A DNA stretch of 64,000 bases from CAXMMR01 sp965198995 (GTDB lineage: Bacteria; Pseudomonadota; Alphaproteobacteria; Acetobacterales; Acetobacteraceae). Position numbers and translations under genes: made by a program. The stretch is taken from positions 1,612,001-1,676,000 of the forward strand of contig CBDAQG010000002.1 of the NCBI GenBank assembly GCA_965198995.1. The letters run 5' to 3'. The notes under the pieces were generated by a model. That model saw only the letters and a program-made list of their open reading frames with translations, made no database searches and was not told where the DNA came from. Of this stretch, positions 1 through 9,134 are shown piece by piece (within the stretch, counting starts at the first letter, position 1; the number at the start of each line of letters is the position of its first letter).

Positions 1-689
1 ACTCGGCGGCCAAGACGCTCTACATGTCCGGCGGCCAGATGGGCTGCCCGATCGTCTTCCGCGGCCCCAACGGCGCCGCCTCGCGCGTCGCCGCCCAGCA
101 CAGCCAGGACTATGCCAGCTGGTATGCGCACTGCCCGGGCCTCAAGGTGCTGGCGCCATACTCCGCCGCCGACGCCAAGGGCCTGCTGCGCGCCGCGATC
201 CGCGACCCCAACCCGGTCGTCTTCCTCGAGAACGAGATCCTCTACGGCCAGCATTTCGACTGCCCGATCGCGGCGGATTTCGTCCTGCCGATCGGCCGCG
301 CCAAGATCGAGCGGACCGGCAGCGACGTCACCATCGTCGCCTACTCGATCATGGTCGGCGTCGCGCTCAAGGCCGCCGAGGCGCTGGCCGCTGACGGCAT
401 CGAGGCCGAGGTGATCAACCTGCGCTCGCTGCGTCCTCTTGATACCGAAACGATTGTCGCGAGCGTCAAAAAGACCTCCCGCCTGGTCACGGTGGAGGAG
501 GGCTGGCCCTATGCCGGCATCGGCTCCGAGGTCGTGATGGTCGCAATCGAGCAGGCGTTCGACTGGCTCGACGCGCCGCCGGTGCGCATCGCCGGCCACG
601 ACGTGCCGCTGCCCTATGCCGCCAACCTAGAGAAGCTGGCCCTGCCGCAGCCGGACTGGGTGATCGCCGCGGTGAAGAAGATCGTCTGA
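1..689 (+). CDS. pdhB: Pyruvate dehydrogenase E1 component, beta subunit (5' end outside window)
   Basis: The C-terminal part of the E1 beta subunit, which decarboxylates pyruvate with thiamine diphosphate together with the alpha subunit and hands the acetyl group to E2. The frame is open from base 3, reading SAAKTLYMSGGQ, so the start lies upstream. Visible family features are GPNGAASRVAAQHSQDY, the transketolase pyrimidine-binding region ending near VVFLENEILYG, and the C-terminal transketolase domain from about base 290 (VTIVAYSIMVG, INLRSLRPLD). The stop TGA shares one base with the ATG of the E2 gene. It is the first gene of the cluster pdhB-pdhC-GNAT-lpd. Confidence 0.95.
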   Translation, partial: SAAKTLYMSGGQMGCPIVFRGPNGAASRVAAQHSQDYASWYAHCPGLKVLAPYSAADAKGLLRAAIRDPNPVVFLENEILYGQHFDCPIAADFVLPIGRAKIERTGSDVTIVAYSIMVGVALKAAEALAADGIEAEVINLRSLRPLDTETIVASVKKTSRLVTVEEGWPYAGIGSEVVMVAIEQAFDWLDAPPVRIAGHDVPLPYAANLEKLALPQPDWVIAAVKKIV

Positions 690-2026
690 TGGCCACCAAC
701 ATTCTGATGCCGGCGCTGAGCCCGACGATGACCGAGGGCACGCTGGCGCGCTGGCTCAAGCGCGAGGGCGAGAGCGTGCTGGCCGGCGACGTTATCGCCG
801 AGATCGAGACCGACAAGGCGACGATGGAGGTGGAGGCGGTCGACGAGGGCGTGCTCGGCCGTATCCTGGTCGTCGACGGCACCGCCAACGTCGCCGTCAA
901 CGCGCCGATTGCGGTGCTGGTCCAGCAGGGTGAGAGCGTGCCCGAGGCCGGCGCGCCGGCGGTCGCGAAAGCTCCATCGTCCGAGCCGGCGAAGCCGAAG
1001 CCGCACAGCGCCGACAGCTCGGCGACCGAGGGAGTGGCGCCCGCCGAGCTGCCGGTGACTCGCGCCGTGTCGCCGCAGGGTCGCCTCTTCGCCTCGCCGC
1101 TCGCCCGCCGCCTCGCCAAGGACAAGGGCATCGATCTCGCCACGCTGACGGGCAGCGGGCCGAACGGCCGCATCGTCCGCGCCGACGTGGAGCGCGCGCG
1201 CCAGACGCCGGCGCCGACGCCCGTGCTCCGGCCCGCGCCCGCGCCCGCGTCGCCCGCCGCCAAGGCGCCGCCGGCACCGTCACAACCCGCGGCCTTCGCC
1301 GCCGGTGGCCACCGGACGGTGCCGAACACCTCGATGCGCCGGGTGATCGCCCGCCGCCTCACCGAGAGCAAGCAGTTCGTCCCACACTTCTACGTCTCGA
1401 TCGACGTCGAGCTCGACGCGCTGCTCGCGCTGCGCACCCAGCTCAACGCCCAGCTCAACGCCCAGCTCAACGCCCCGTCTGGGCCCGACGCTCCGGGCGC
1501 CGTCAAGCTCTCCGTCAACGACCTGCTGATCAAGGCCGCCGCGGTCACCCTGCGACGCGTGCCGCGCGTCAACGCCGCCTACACCGACGAGGCAGTGCTG
1601 CTCTACGACGATGCCGACATCTCGATGGCGGTCGCGATCCCGGACGGCCTGATCACCCCGATCATCCGCCAGGCCGATCGCAAAAGCGTGGTCGCCATCA
1701 GCAACGAAGCCAGAGACCTGGTCGCCCGCGCACGCGCCGGCAAGCTTAAGCCGGCCGAGTTCCAGGGCGGCACGTTCTCGATCTCCAACATGGGGATGTA
1801 TGGCGTCACCAGCTTCTCGGCGATCCTCAACCCGCCGCAGGGCGGCATCCTCGCCATCGCCGCCGGCGTGCCCCGCCCGGTCGTGCGCGACGGCCAGCTC
1901 GCCGTCGCGACGGTGATGACGGCGACGCTCTCGGCCGACCATCGGGTGATCGACGGCGCGCTCGCCGCCGAGTGGGTGGCGGCGTTCAAGACCGTGGTGG
2001 AGCAGCCGCTGAGCCTGATGCTGTGA
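689..2026 (+). CDS. pdhC: Pyruvate dehydrogenase E2, dihydrolipoamide acetyltransferase
   Basis: 445 aa. It transfers the acetyl group from E1 via lipoyl-lysine to CoA and forms the core of the complex. One N-terminal lipoyl domain (about 1-78) carries the lipoylation motif ETDKATMEVEA with Lys43. An Ala/Pro-rich linker is followed by the E1/E3-binding domain (about 134-168, ASPLARRLAKDKGI and GRIVRADV), a second Pro/Ala linker, and the catalytic domain (about 208-445) ending with the active-site DHRVIDG motif near residue 420. Oddity: three exact tandem QLNA units at residues 251-262 in the catalytic domain (see the 12-bp repeat). The start overlaps the E1 beta stop as TGATG, so translation is probably coupled. 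Confidence 0.96.
   Translation: MATNILMPALSPTMTEGTLARWLKREGESVLAGDVIAEIETDKATMEVEAVDEGVLGRILVVDGTANVAVNAPIAVLVQQGESVPEAGAPAVAKAPSSEPAKPKPHSADSSATEGVAPAELPVTRAVSPQGRLFASPLARRLAKDKGIDLATLTGSGPNGRIVRADVERARQTPAPTPVLRPAPAPASPAAKAPPAPSQPAAFAAGGHRTVPNTSMRRVIARRLTESKQFVPHFYVSIDVELDALLALRTQLNAQLNAQLNAPSGPDAPGAVKLSVNDLLIKAAAVTLRRVPRVNAAYTDEAVLLYDDADISMAVAIPDGLITPIIRQADRKSVVAISNEARDLVARARAGKLKPAEFQGGTFSISNMGMYGVTSFSAILNPPQGGILAIAAGVPRPVVRDGQLAVATVMTATLSADHRVIDGALAAEWVAAFKTVVEQPLSLML
1439..1474. repeat. In-frame 12-bp tandem repeat x3 inside pdhC
   Basis: Three identical copies of CAGCTCAACGCC, encoding QLNA three times near the start of the E2 catalytic domain. The copies are identical at the DNA level, which suggests recent slippage. 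It is in frame, so the protein is kept intact. Confidence 0.9.
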
Positions 2027-2503
2027 CCGTCAGTCTGCGTGACGCAGAGGCCGGCGACATACCGATCCTGCTTGACCTGATCAAGGAACTCGCCATCTAC
2101 GAGCAACGCGAGGCGCTCGCCGTCGCCACCCCCGATTTGCTGCAGCGTCATCTGTTCGGCCCGTTGCCGCGGGCGCACGCCATGCTGGCCGAGCAGGACG
2201 GCGACGCCGTCGGCATGGCGCTGTGGTTCTACAGCTTCAGCACCTTCCGCGGCGCGCCCTCGCTCTACGTCGAGGACGTCTACGTCCGTGCCGCAATGCG
2301 CAAGCACGGCATCGGCCGATCGATGTTCGCCGACCTCGCACGGCGGGCGCTCGAGGCGGAGTGCGCGCGGATGGAATGGTCGGTGCTGGACTGGAACGAG
2401 CCGGCGATCCGCTTCTATCGCTCGCTCGGCGCCGAGCCGCTCGACGAATGGACAACACAACGCCTGGACGGCGACGCGCTTGGCCGTCTGGCAGGAGACT
2501 CCC

Positions 2504-2511
<8 letters not shown>
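2023..2511 (+). CDS. GNAT family N-acetyltransferase, coupled within the pdh operon
   Basis: 162 aa from a GTG start that overlaps the pdhC stop as GTGA. An upstream in-frame ATG at 1972 would overlap pdhC by more than 50 bases and is less likely. The GNAT fold shows in the N-terminal VSLRDAEAGDIPILLDLI, the beta4 and acetyl-CoA loop region LYVEDVYVRAAMRKHGIG (V-x-x-x-x-R-x-x-G-I-G type), and the C-terminal WNEPAIRFYRSLGAE. It resembles the diamine/SSAT-like branch (KELAIYE near the N terminus). The substrate is unknown. Its 3' end overlaps the start of lpd by 8 bases, so it sits tightly between E2 and E3 genes and is probably co-translated with them. Confidence 0.85.
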
Positions 2512-3907
<1,396 letters not shown>

Positions 3908-3914
3908 ATAAGAA

Positions 3915-4048
3915 AAGGCAAGGGGCTTTGCCCCTTGACCCTATTAAAGGCGGAGCCTTTAAAATCCGTTAGATGGGTCTCGGCCTCAGGCCGCGTCGCG
4001 CGGATGGACGCTGGCGCGTGACGGGTCCGAGGCAGAGCTCTGGCCTTT
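3915..4048. repeat. Family G palindrome, type I facing type II
   Basis: Left unit: hairpin GGCAAGGGGCTTTGCCCCTT followed by the AAAGGCGGAGCCTTT hairpin. The right unit (about 3973-4048) is an inverted type II with a GTCGCGCGG...GCGTGAC module inserted between its two hairpins. It lies downstream of lpd. Confidence 0.8.
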
Positions 4049-4087
4049 CGAAAACTCAATACGCCAGGCTCAACGGTTTATTAACGT

Positions 4088-4432
4088 ATGCGGCGCAGGA
4101 TTGCTTCATCGAACAGATGGAGACCGGCCGTGGCCGAGAGCACGCTCGTCAATCGCAACATCACTGCCAGCGGCAAGCGCACGAGCATGCGTCTGGAGCC
4201 GGAGCTTTGGAACGGTTTGCAGGAAATCTGCCGGCGCGAGCGCGTCGACCTCAGCACGATGGTTCGCCGCATCCACAAGGAGAGTGGCGGCGGTGGCCGC
4301 ACCAGCGCGGTGCGCGTCTACGTGCTGCGCTACTTCCGCGCCGCCGCGACGGAGGAGGGGCATCGCTCGGCGGGTCACGGCGCCATGCCTGAGGCTGGCG
4401 GCAAGCATCACGCCCGCGCGGCCACGATGTGA
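4088..4432 (+). CDS. Ribbon-helix-helix domain protein
   Basis: 114 aa as drawn. The core VNRNITASGKRTSMRLEPEL, followed by LWNGLQEICRRERVDLSTM, matches the RHH_4-type ribbon-helix-helix domain of small alphaproteobacterial DNA-binding proteins: a beta strand with R-T-S-x-R-L-E, then two helices. The conserved part begins at a possible GTG start at 4130 (VAESTLVNRN), so the first 14 residues may be untranslated. The C-terminal tail is basic and low in conservation. The DNA target is unknown. The upstream ~30 bases are relatively AT-rich (CGGTTTATTAACG) and may hold the promoter. Confidence 0.7.
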   Translation: MRRRIASSNRWRPAVAESTLVNRNITASGKRTSMRLEPELWNGLQEICRRERVDLSTMVRRIHKESGGGGRTSAVRVYVLRYFRAAATEEGHRSAGHGAMPEAGGKHHARAATM

Positions 4433-4491
4433 GGCGGCCAACGTCGCTGCCGTAACCGGGCTAGCCGGGCGTCAAAACGGCTGGGCTGACC

Positions 4492-4520
4492 TTGAAAGCC
4501 GCAGGGTGCTGGGCTACTCC
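4492..4520 (+). promoter_or_regulatory. Candidate promoter of tRNA-Phe
   Basis: TTGAAA at 4492-4497, a 17-base spacer and TACTCC at 4515-4520, ending 36 bases before the mature tRNA 5' end. The -10 match is modest; this is inferred from spacing only. Confidence 0.35.
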
Positions 4521-4556
4521 CTGGCGCCTGCCATGGGCCGACGGTGTCGGCCCTGC

Positions 4557-4632
4557 GCCCAGGTAGCTCAGTTGGTAGAGCATGCGACTGAAAATCGCAG
4601 TGTCGGTGGTTCGATTCCGCCCCTGGGCACCA
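4557..4632 (+). tRNA. tRNA-Phe (GAA)
   Basis: Cloverleaf with acceptor GCCCAGG pairing CCTGGGC, D-arm AGCTCAGTTGGTAGAGC, anticodon stem TGCGA/TCGCA with loop CTGAAAA (anticodon GAA), T-arm GGTTCGATTCC, and encoded CCA at 4630-4632. A 15-bp tandem array begins four bases after the CCA. Confidence 0.97.
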
Positions 4633-4635
4633 TCC

Positions 4636-4755
4636 TCCCAGCGCCTGGCCTCCCAGCGCCTGGCCTCCCAGCGCCTGGCCTCCCAGCGCCTGGCCTCCCA
4701 GCGCCTGGCCTCCCAGCGCCTGGCATCCCAGCGCCTCGCATCCCAGCGCCTGGCA
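4636..4755. repeat. 15-bp tandem array x8 immediately 3' of tRNA-Phe
   Basis: Eight contiguous units of TCCCAGCGCCTGGCC; the first five are identical and the last three differ at one or two positions. The unit contains the palindromic core CCAGCGCCTGG. Open frames through the array give only repetitive GLPAP or QRLAS peptides and are not called as genes. Confidence 0.95.
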
Positions 4756-4874
4756 TCATCGTCGTCCGCTTGGCGGCGCCGCCCGCATCGCTGCGGCTCG
4801 CGCGGCGTCGCAACCTTCACGTTACACAACGCTGACATCCTGGCCGCCTGCCGCTCGACCGCCGGGCGGCGCCG

Positions 4875-5429
4875 ATGCGGGATCGACGAATGCGTGCAAA
4901 CAGGAAGGGTCGCTGCTGCGTGGCGGCGCTGATCACGGCGACAATCGTCAGCACCATGCCGCCGCTGGCCGGCAGCCCGGCCTCAGCCCAGACCGTCGAC
5001 CCGGCCGACCAGCCAAATCCCGGGACAGGGGAGCCCCAACCAGGGGGCGGCGCACGCCATACGGGCAATCACGCGAACCAGCACGCGCGTGCTGCCGCAG
5101 GCTCGCCGAAGCACCTGACCGAGCTCAAGCCGCAGGTCGACCCCTGGCCGCGCCTGGACGCCGGCGCGACGATCTGTCGCAGCCTGGCCGACCTGCAGCA
5201 GCTCGCCAGGATGCAGCGCGACCGGGATCAGGCGGCAGCTCAGCACCCGTCCTGCAGCATCGTCACCGCCATGGTGCCGGTCAGCATCGTCGAACGGGTC
5301 AGCCCCGGCGCCACCGAAGTGCAGCTCGCCGGATCGCCGCCTGACGTGGCCTGGACCAACGCCTGGCTGCCCGACCGAGCCGCGGTGAGCGCTCAGCCGG
5401 CAGGCGACGTGGCGTCAGGGAGACGCTAG
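4875..5429 (+). CDS. Secreted hypothetical protein
   Basis: 184 aa. Basic N terminus and hydrophobic stretch (CCVAALITATIVSTMPPLA) ending in ASA-Q suggest a signal peptide cleaved near residue 39. ATG 4890 is an alternative start with a better upstream purine run (GGGAT). After a Gly/Pro-rich segment, the C-terminal half has ATICRSLADLQQLARM, one further Cys, then VSIVERVSPGATEVQL and AWTNAWLPD, which looks like a small SH3-like beta module held by two cysteines. That fold is inferred from pattern, not from a named family. It ends next to a palindromic repeat. Confidence 0.6.
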   Translation: MRDRRMRANRKGRCCVAALITATIVSTMPPLAGSPASAQTVDPADQPNPGTGEPQPGGGARHTGNHANQHARAAAGSPKHLTELKPQVDPWPRLDAGATICRSLADLQQLARMQRDRDQAAAQHPSCSIVTAMVPVSIVERVSPGATEVQLAGSPPDVAWTNAWLPDRAAVSAQPAGDVASGRR

Positions 5430-5432
5430 GAC

Positions 5433-5577
5433 GGAAGGCCAGGGCTCTGCCCTGGACCCGCTGGGGCCCGCGGCCCCAGACCCCCAAGCACTAATCTCGC
5501 CAGTGGGCGTGGACCAAGAAACGGATTTTAAAGGCTCCGCCTTTAATGGGGTCCAGGGGCAACGCCCTGGCCTTCCT
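5433..5577. repeat. Family G palindrome, type II facing type I
   Basis: Type II unit (GGCCAGGGCTCTGCCCTGG then CTGGGGCCCGCGGCCCCAG), a ~35-base spacer, then an inverted type I unit (TTTAAAGGCTCCGCCTTTAA then CCAGGGGCAACGCCCTGG). Between the plus-strand secreted protein gene and the minus-strand yacG, that is, between convergent genes. Confidence 0.85.
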
Positions 5578-5583
5578 GCTCTC

Positions 5584-5751
5584 TCACTCGTCTTCTGCAA
5601 CCTGCTCCCCGTCGTCGCCCGCTGGCCCGGGCACGACGTAGCCCTCCTTGAACCAGCGGCCGAGGTCGACATCGGCGCAACGCTGCGAGCAGAACGGCTT
5701 GACGCTGCTCTGCGTCGGCCGTCCGCAGATCGGGCATGTCGCCACCGTCAT
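5584..5751 (-). CDS. yacG: Zinc-binding protein YacG (DNA gyrase inhibitor family)
   Basis: 55 aa. Four cysteines in the YacG arrangement, CPICGRP...PFCSQRCADVDLGRWF, bind one zinc. E. coli YacG binds GyrB and inhibits gyrase. The ATG at 5751 overlaps the stop of the preceding RNase G-like gene as ATGA. Same operon as maf and rng, an order common in alphaproteobacteria. Confidence 0.93.
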   Translation of the reverse strand: MTVATCPICGRPTQSSVKPFCSQRCADVDLGRWFKEGYVVPGPAGDDGEQVAEDE

Positions 5752-6830
5752 CGCGCGTCGATCCTCCACTGTCCCGGCGCCAGCTCGGGGGCGGCTTGCA
5801 GCAGCAGCGCGGCGCCGGTCACCTGCCTGAACGCCGCCGCCGCCGCCGCGTCGCGTTCCAGCGCGGCGACGATCGCGGGTGCGGCGACCAGCACCCCCCG
5901 TCGCGGCACCAGCCGGGCGAGCTGCCGCAGACCGGCGAGACCTGCCGCGTGCGGCCCGGCCAGCAGCTCGTGCAAGGGCGGCCGCACCCGGGCGCGGACG
6001 ATTTCGGCGAGCCCCAGCGCGGTAAAGCCGAGCAGCCGCGGCTGCAGCGGGTCCGCGGCCAGCGCCGCCTGCAACGCCGGGCCCAGCGCGGCTCGTCGCC
6101 GGCTCGGCATGCCGGCGAAATCCACCAGGATCGCCCCCGACAGGTTGCGCAGCCGGATGGCGCGGGCCAGAGCGGGCAGGGCGGCGCGATTGGCCGCCAG
6201 CTGGGCCGACGCCTTGTCCTGCCGCGCACCGCTCGCCGCCGCCATGTCGACGTCGATGGCGACCAGCGCCGGCGTCGGGCTGACAGACGCGCGCAATCCG
6301 CCAGGCAGGCTCACCACCGCCTCGCCGAGTGCGGCGACCTCCTCCCACACCGGATCCGCCTCGATCACGGCGGCGCCGACCAGTCGCACGCGCTCGCCCA
6401 AGATCGGGCGCAGCCGCCCGACCAGCGCCGCATCAGCGGCCAGCACCTCGGCCGCCGGATGCTCAAGCGCCAGCCGCAGCGCCGCCTCGGGCGCCGGCGT
6501 GATCAGCCGCGCCGGCGCTTCAGCCTCGCCGACCGCCGCCAGCCGCGGCCCCTTGCCGCCCTGCGCCGCCCGCGTCACCCGCACCAGCAGATGGTCGCCG
6601 ACGCCACCCCCGCCGGCGCTGCTGTCCGGCAGAAAGCCGACGCCGTCGTGCAGGGCGACAAAGGCGCCGGCCATCGCCGGCGCCACCGCCGTCACCCGGC
6701 CGACATGCAGCGCGCCGACCTCGTCCGGCGCCCCCGGCCGCCACAGCGCATACGCCTCCAGCACGTCGTCCTGCAGCAACGCGACCCGCTGCTCCCCCGG
6801 GCTCGTGCACACCAGCAGCAGTCGGCTCAC
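5748..6830 (-). CDS. Short ribonuclease E/G family protein
   Basis: 360 aa from a GTG start overlapping the maf stop (GTGA). It begins like RNase G (SRLLLVCTSPGEQRVALL, VGRVTAVAPAMAGAFVAL), includes the catalytic-core equivalents LVAIDVDMA and AILVDFAGM with the two acidic metal sites, and LLGFTALGLAEIVRARVRPPL. It is shorter than typical RNase G (about 490 aa): no CPxCxGxG zinc-link is seen and the S1-like part is reduced by deletions. The product is probably an rRNA/mRNA processing endonuclease or a diverged relative. The next gene encodes a separate small zinc protein (YacG). Confidence 0.8.
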   Translation of the reverse strand: MSRLLLVCTSPGEQRVALLQDDVLEAYALWRPGAPDEVGALHVGRVTAVAPAMAGAFVALHDGVGFLPDSSAGGGGVGDHLLVRVTRAAQGGKGPRLAAVGEAEAPARLITPAPEAALRLALEHPAAEVLAADAALVGRLRPILGERVRLVGAAVIEADPVWEEVAALGEAVVSLPGGLRASVSPTPALVAIDVDMAAASGARQDKASAQLAANRAALPALARAIRLRNLSGAILVDFAGMPSRRRAALGPALQAALAADPLQPRLLGFTALGLAEIVRARVRPPLHELLAGPHAAGLAGLRQLARLVPRRGVLVAAPAIVAALERDAAAAAAFRQVTGAALLLQAAPELAPGQWRIDAR

Positions 6831-7390
6831 GGCAGCCGGAAGCCCCGCCCGCGCAGCAGCTGCGCCGTCTCCCACAGCGGCAACCCGACCACCCCGCTGT
6901 AGCTGCCGGAGAGGAAGCGGACGAAGCGCGCCGCCGAGCCCTGGATCGCGTAGCCGCCCGCCTTGCCGCGCCACTCGCCGGCATCGAGATAGGCCTGCCG
7001 CTCCGCCGCCTCGAGCCGGGCGAAGCCGACGACGCTCTCCGACAGGCGGGCCGAGCACCGCCCGTCGCCGAGCAACGCCACCGCCGTCAACACGCGGTGC
7101 CGCCGCCCGGAGAGCAGGGTCAGGCAGTCCAGCGCCTGCTCGGCCGTCTCCGCCTTGGGCAGGATGCGCCGCCCGCAGGCGACGACGGTGTCGGCCGCCA
7201 GCACCAGCGCGCCCGCCGCCGCACACGCCTCAGCCTTGGCCAGCGCCAGACGCTCGGCATGCGGCCGCGGCAGCTCCCCGGGCCGGGGCGTCTCGTCGAT
7301 GTCGGGGGACAGCACGGCGTCGGGAACAATGCCGATCTGGGCCAGCAAGGCGAGCCGCCTGGGGCTCGCGGAGGCCAGGATCAGGCGCAT
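6827..7390 (-). CDS. maf: Maf-like nucleotide pyrophosphatase
   Basis: 187 aa from the ATG at 7390; an in-frame ATG lies six codons upstream but the family N terminus is MRLILASASPRR. Maf proteins hydrolyse modified or non-canonical NTPs. Motifs: SASPRRLALLAQIGI, VLAADTVVACGRRILPKA, LSGRRHRVLTAVAL and YAIQGSAARFV. The gene lies between infA and the RNase G-like gene, with a 4-base overlap into the latter. Confidence 0.93.
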   Translation of the reverse strand: MRLILASASPRRLALLAQIGIVPDAVLSPDIDETPRPGELPRPHAERLALAKAEACAAAGALVLAADTVVACGRRILPKAETAEQALDCLTLLSGRRHRVLTAVALLGDGRCSARLSESVVGFARLEAAERQAYLDAGEWRGKAGGYAIQGSAARFVRFLSGSYSGVVGLPLWETAQLLRGRGFRLP

Positions 7391-7427
7391 GGCGAGGCGC
7401 CCTGGCAATGGCCGGCGTGGACGCGCG

Positions 7428-7646
7428 CTACTTGAAGCGGAACGTGATCCGTCCCTTGGTCAGGTCATACGGCGTCATCTCGACGTTGACGCGGTCGCCG
7501 GCCAGCACGCGGATGCGGTTCTTGCGCATCTTGCCGCTGGTATGCGCCAGGATCTGATGCTCGTTGTCCAGTTTCACCCGGAACATCGCGTTCGGCAGCA
7601 GCTCGGTCACGGTGCCGCTGAACTCGATCATGTCTTCCTTGGACAT
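7428..7646 (-). CDS. infA: Translation initiation factor IF-1
   Basis: 72 aa S1-type OB fold: MSKEDMIEFSGTVTELLPNA, VKLDNEHQILAHTSGKMRKN, RIRVLAGDRVNVEMTPYDL. It occupies the ribosomal A site during initiation. Ribosome site AGAGGTGG lies just upstream of ATG 7646. Downstream of hisD and upstream of maf. Confidence 0.98.
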   Translation of the reverse strand: MSKEDMIEFSGTVTELLPNAMFRVKLDNEHQILAHTSGKMRKNRIRVLAGDRVNVEMTPYDLTKGRITFRFK

Positions 7647-7736
7647 TCCACCTCTGGCTGAAAAATTCGGATCGCGGGCGATGCGGCTCCCGCCGGCTCA
7701 AGCACCGCGCGGGCTTGGGCGCGACGGCCAGCCTCG

Positions 7737-9134
7737 TCAAGGGACTTCTGCGCCGCCCAGTGCTGCAAAGCCCCGTTCAGAGCCACTTCGGCCGCCGCCG
7801 CTCTGGCCGCCGCCGCTCTGGCCTGCGCCACTCTGGCTTGCGCCGCTCTGGCCCAGCCGCAGCGCGATGCTGCGGGCATGCGCCCCCAACCCCTCCGCCT
7901 CGGCCAGCGCGACCGCCGCCGGCCCGATCGCCTGCAGCGCTGCCCCGTCCGCCGCGACCCAGGTCGTGCGCTTGAGAAAGTCGAACACCGACAGGCCGGA
8001 GGCGAAGCGCGCCGTCCCACCGGTCGGCAGCACGTGGTTCGGCCCGGCCACGTAGTCGCCCACCGCTTCGGGGCAGTGCCGGCCGAGGAAGGCCGCGCCG
8101 GCGTGGCGGATGCGGGCGAACAGCGCCGCCGGCTCGGCCGTCATCACCTGCAGGTGCTCGGGCGCCATCCGGTCGACCAGGCCGACGGCCTCGTCCCAGC
8201 TTGCCACCAGGATGATCGCGCCATGGTCGCGCCAACTCGCCCCCGCGATCGCCGCCCGCCCCAGGCTGGCAAGCTCGCGCTCGACCGCCACGGCCACCCG
8301 GTCGGCGAGCCCCGCATCGTCGGTGATCAGCACCGCCTGCGCCGCCTCGTCATGCTCGGCCTGCGCCAGCAGGTCGACCGCAACCTCGCGCGGGTCCGCC
8401 GCGCCATCCGCCAGCACCACCACCTCGGAGGGCCCGGCGATCGAGTCGATGCCGACGGCCCCGAACACCTGCCGCTTGGCCTCGGCGACGTAGGCGTTGC
8501 CCGGCCCGACGATGCGGTCCACCCGGGCGATGCTCTCGGTGCCGTAGGCCAGCGCCGCCACCGCCTGGGCGCCGCCGACGCGGTAGATCTCGCTCACCCC
8601 CGCCCGCCGGGCGGCGGCCAGCACCAGCGGGTTCAGCACCCCGCCCGGCGTCGGCACGCACATCGCAACGCGCGCCACCCCGGCCACCCGCGCCGGGATC
8701 GCGTTCATCAGCACCGAGGAGGGGTAGGCCGCCTTGCCGCCCGGCACGTAGAGCCCGACCGCGTCCAGCGCCCCCCAGCGCAGGCCGAGCCGCACGCCGA
8801 GCGCGTCCACCGTCTCGATGTCGGCCGGCATCTGCAGCCGGTGGAACGCCTCGATGCGCCGCGCCGCCAGGTCGAGCGCGGCGACGAGCTCGGCCGAAAC
8901 CGCCGCCGCCCCCGCCGCGATCTCCTCGGCGCCGAGCCGCAGCCGCTCGGGCGTGACCACCATCCGGTCGAATTCGCCCGTCAGCCGGCACAGCGCCGCG
9001 TCGCCGCCGGCCCGCACCTGGCCGATGATGTCGCGCACCGCCGCGTCCACCCGCCCGCCCGCCCCGCGCGCGGTCTCCAGCAAGCCGGCAAACGCCGCGG
9101 CAAACCCCGGATCGGCCGTCGACAGCCGCCTCAT
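7737..9134 (-). CDS. hisD: Histidinol dehydrogenase
   Basis: 465 aa, slightly longer than the usual ~430. It catalyses the last two steps of histidine synthesis (histidinol to histidine, 2 NAD+, Zn). Motifs: LGVRLGLRWGALDAVGLYVP, GGKAAYPSSVLMNAIPA, VGPGNAYVAEAKRQVFG, IDSIAGPSEVVVLAD, PEHLQVMT, and GPNHVLPTGGTARF near the C-terminal zinc region. The extra length is a C-terminal tail after LRLG made of QSGxx pentapeptides from a 15-bp tandem repeat. Its ATG overlaps the hisG stop by 4 bases. Confidence 0.96.
   Translation of the reverse strand: MRRLSTADPGFAAAFAGLLETARGAGGRVDAAVRDIIGQVRAGGDAALCRLTGEFDRMVVTPERLRLGAEEIAAGAAAVSAELVAALDLAARRIEAFHRLQMPADIETVDALGVRLGLRWGALDAVGLYVPGGKAAYPSSVLMNAIPARVAGVARVAMCVPTPGGVLNPLVLAAARRAGVSEIYRVGGAQAVAALAYGTESIARVDRIVGPGNAYVAEAKRQVFGAVGIDSIAGPSEVVVLADGAADPREVAVDLLAQAEHDEAAQAVLITDDAGLADRVAVAVERELASLGRAAIAGASWRDHGAIILVASWDEAVGLVDRMAPEHLQVMTAEPAALFARIRHAGAAFLGRHCPEAVGDYVAGPNHVLPTGGTARFASGLSVFDFLKRTTWVAADGAALQAIGPAAVALAEAEGLGAHARSIALRLGQSGASQSGAGQSGGGQSGGGRSGSERGFAALGGAEVP
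7791..7850. repeat. 15-bp tandem repeat x4 in the 3' end of hisD
   Basis: Four units, read on plus as GCCGCCGCCGCTCTG twice then two variants. On the coding strand they encode QSGGG, QSGGG, QSGAG and QSGAS, a C-terminal tail outside the conserved HisD fold. Confidence 0.9.

Noticed and set aside
4636..4755. CRISPR array
   Set aside because: Units are contiguous without unique spacers, and no cas genes are present.
4461..4835. Open frames on both strands through the 15-bp array after tRNA-Phe
   Set aside because: They encode only repetitive peptides and overlap the tRNA; typical artefact of a repeat whose length is a multiple of three.
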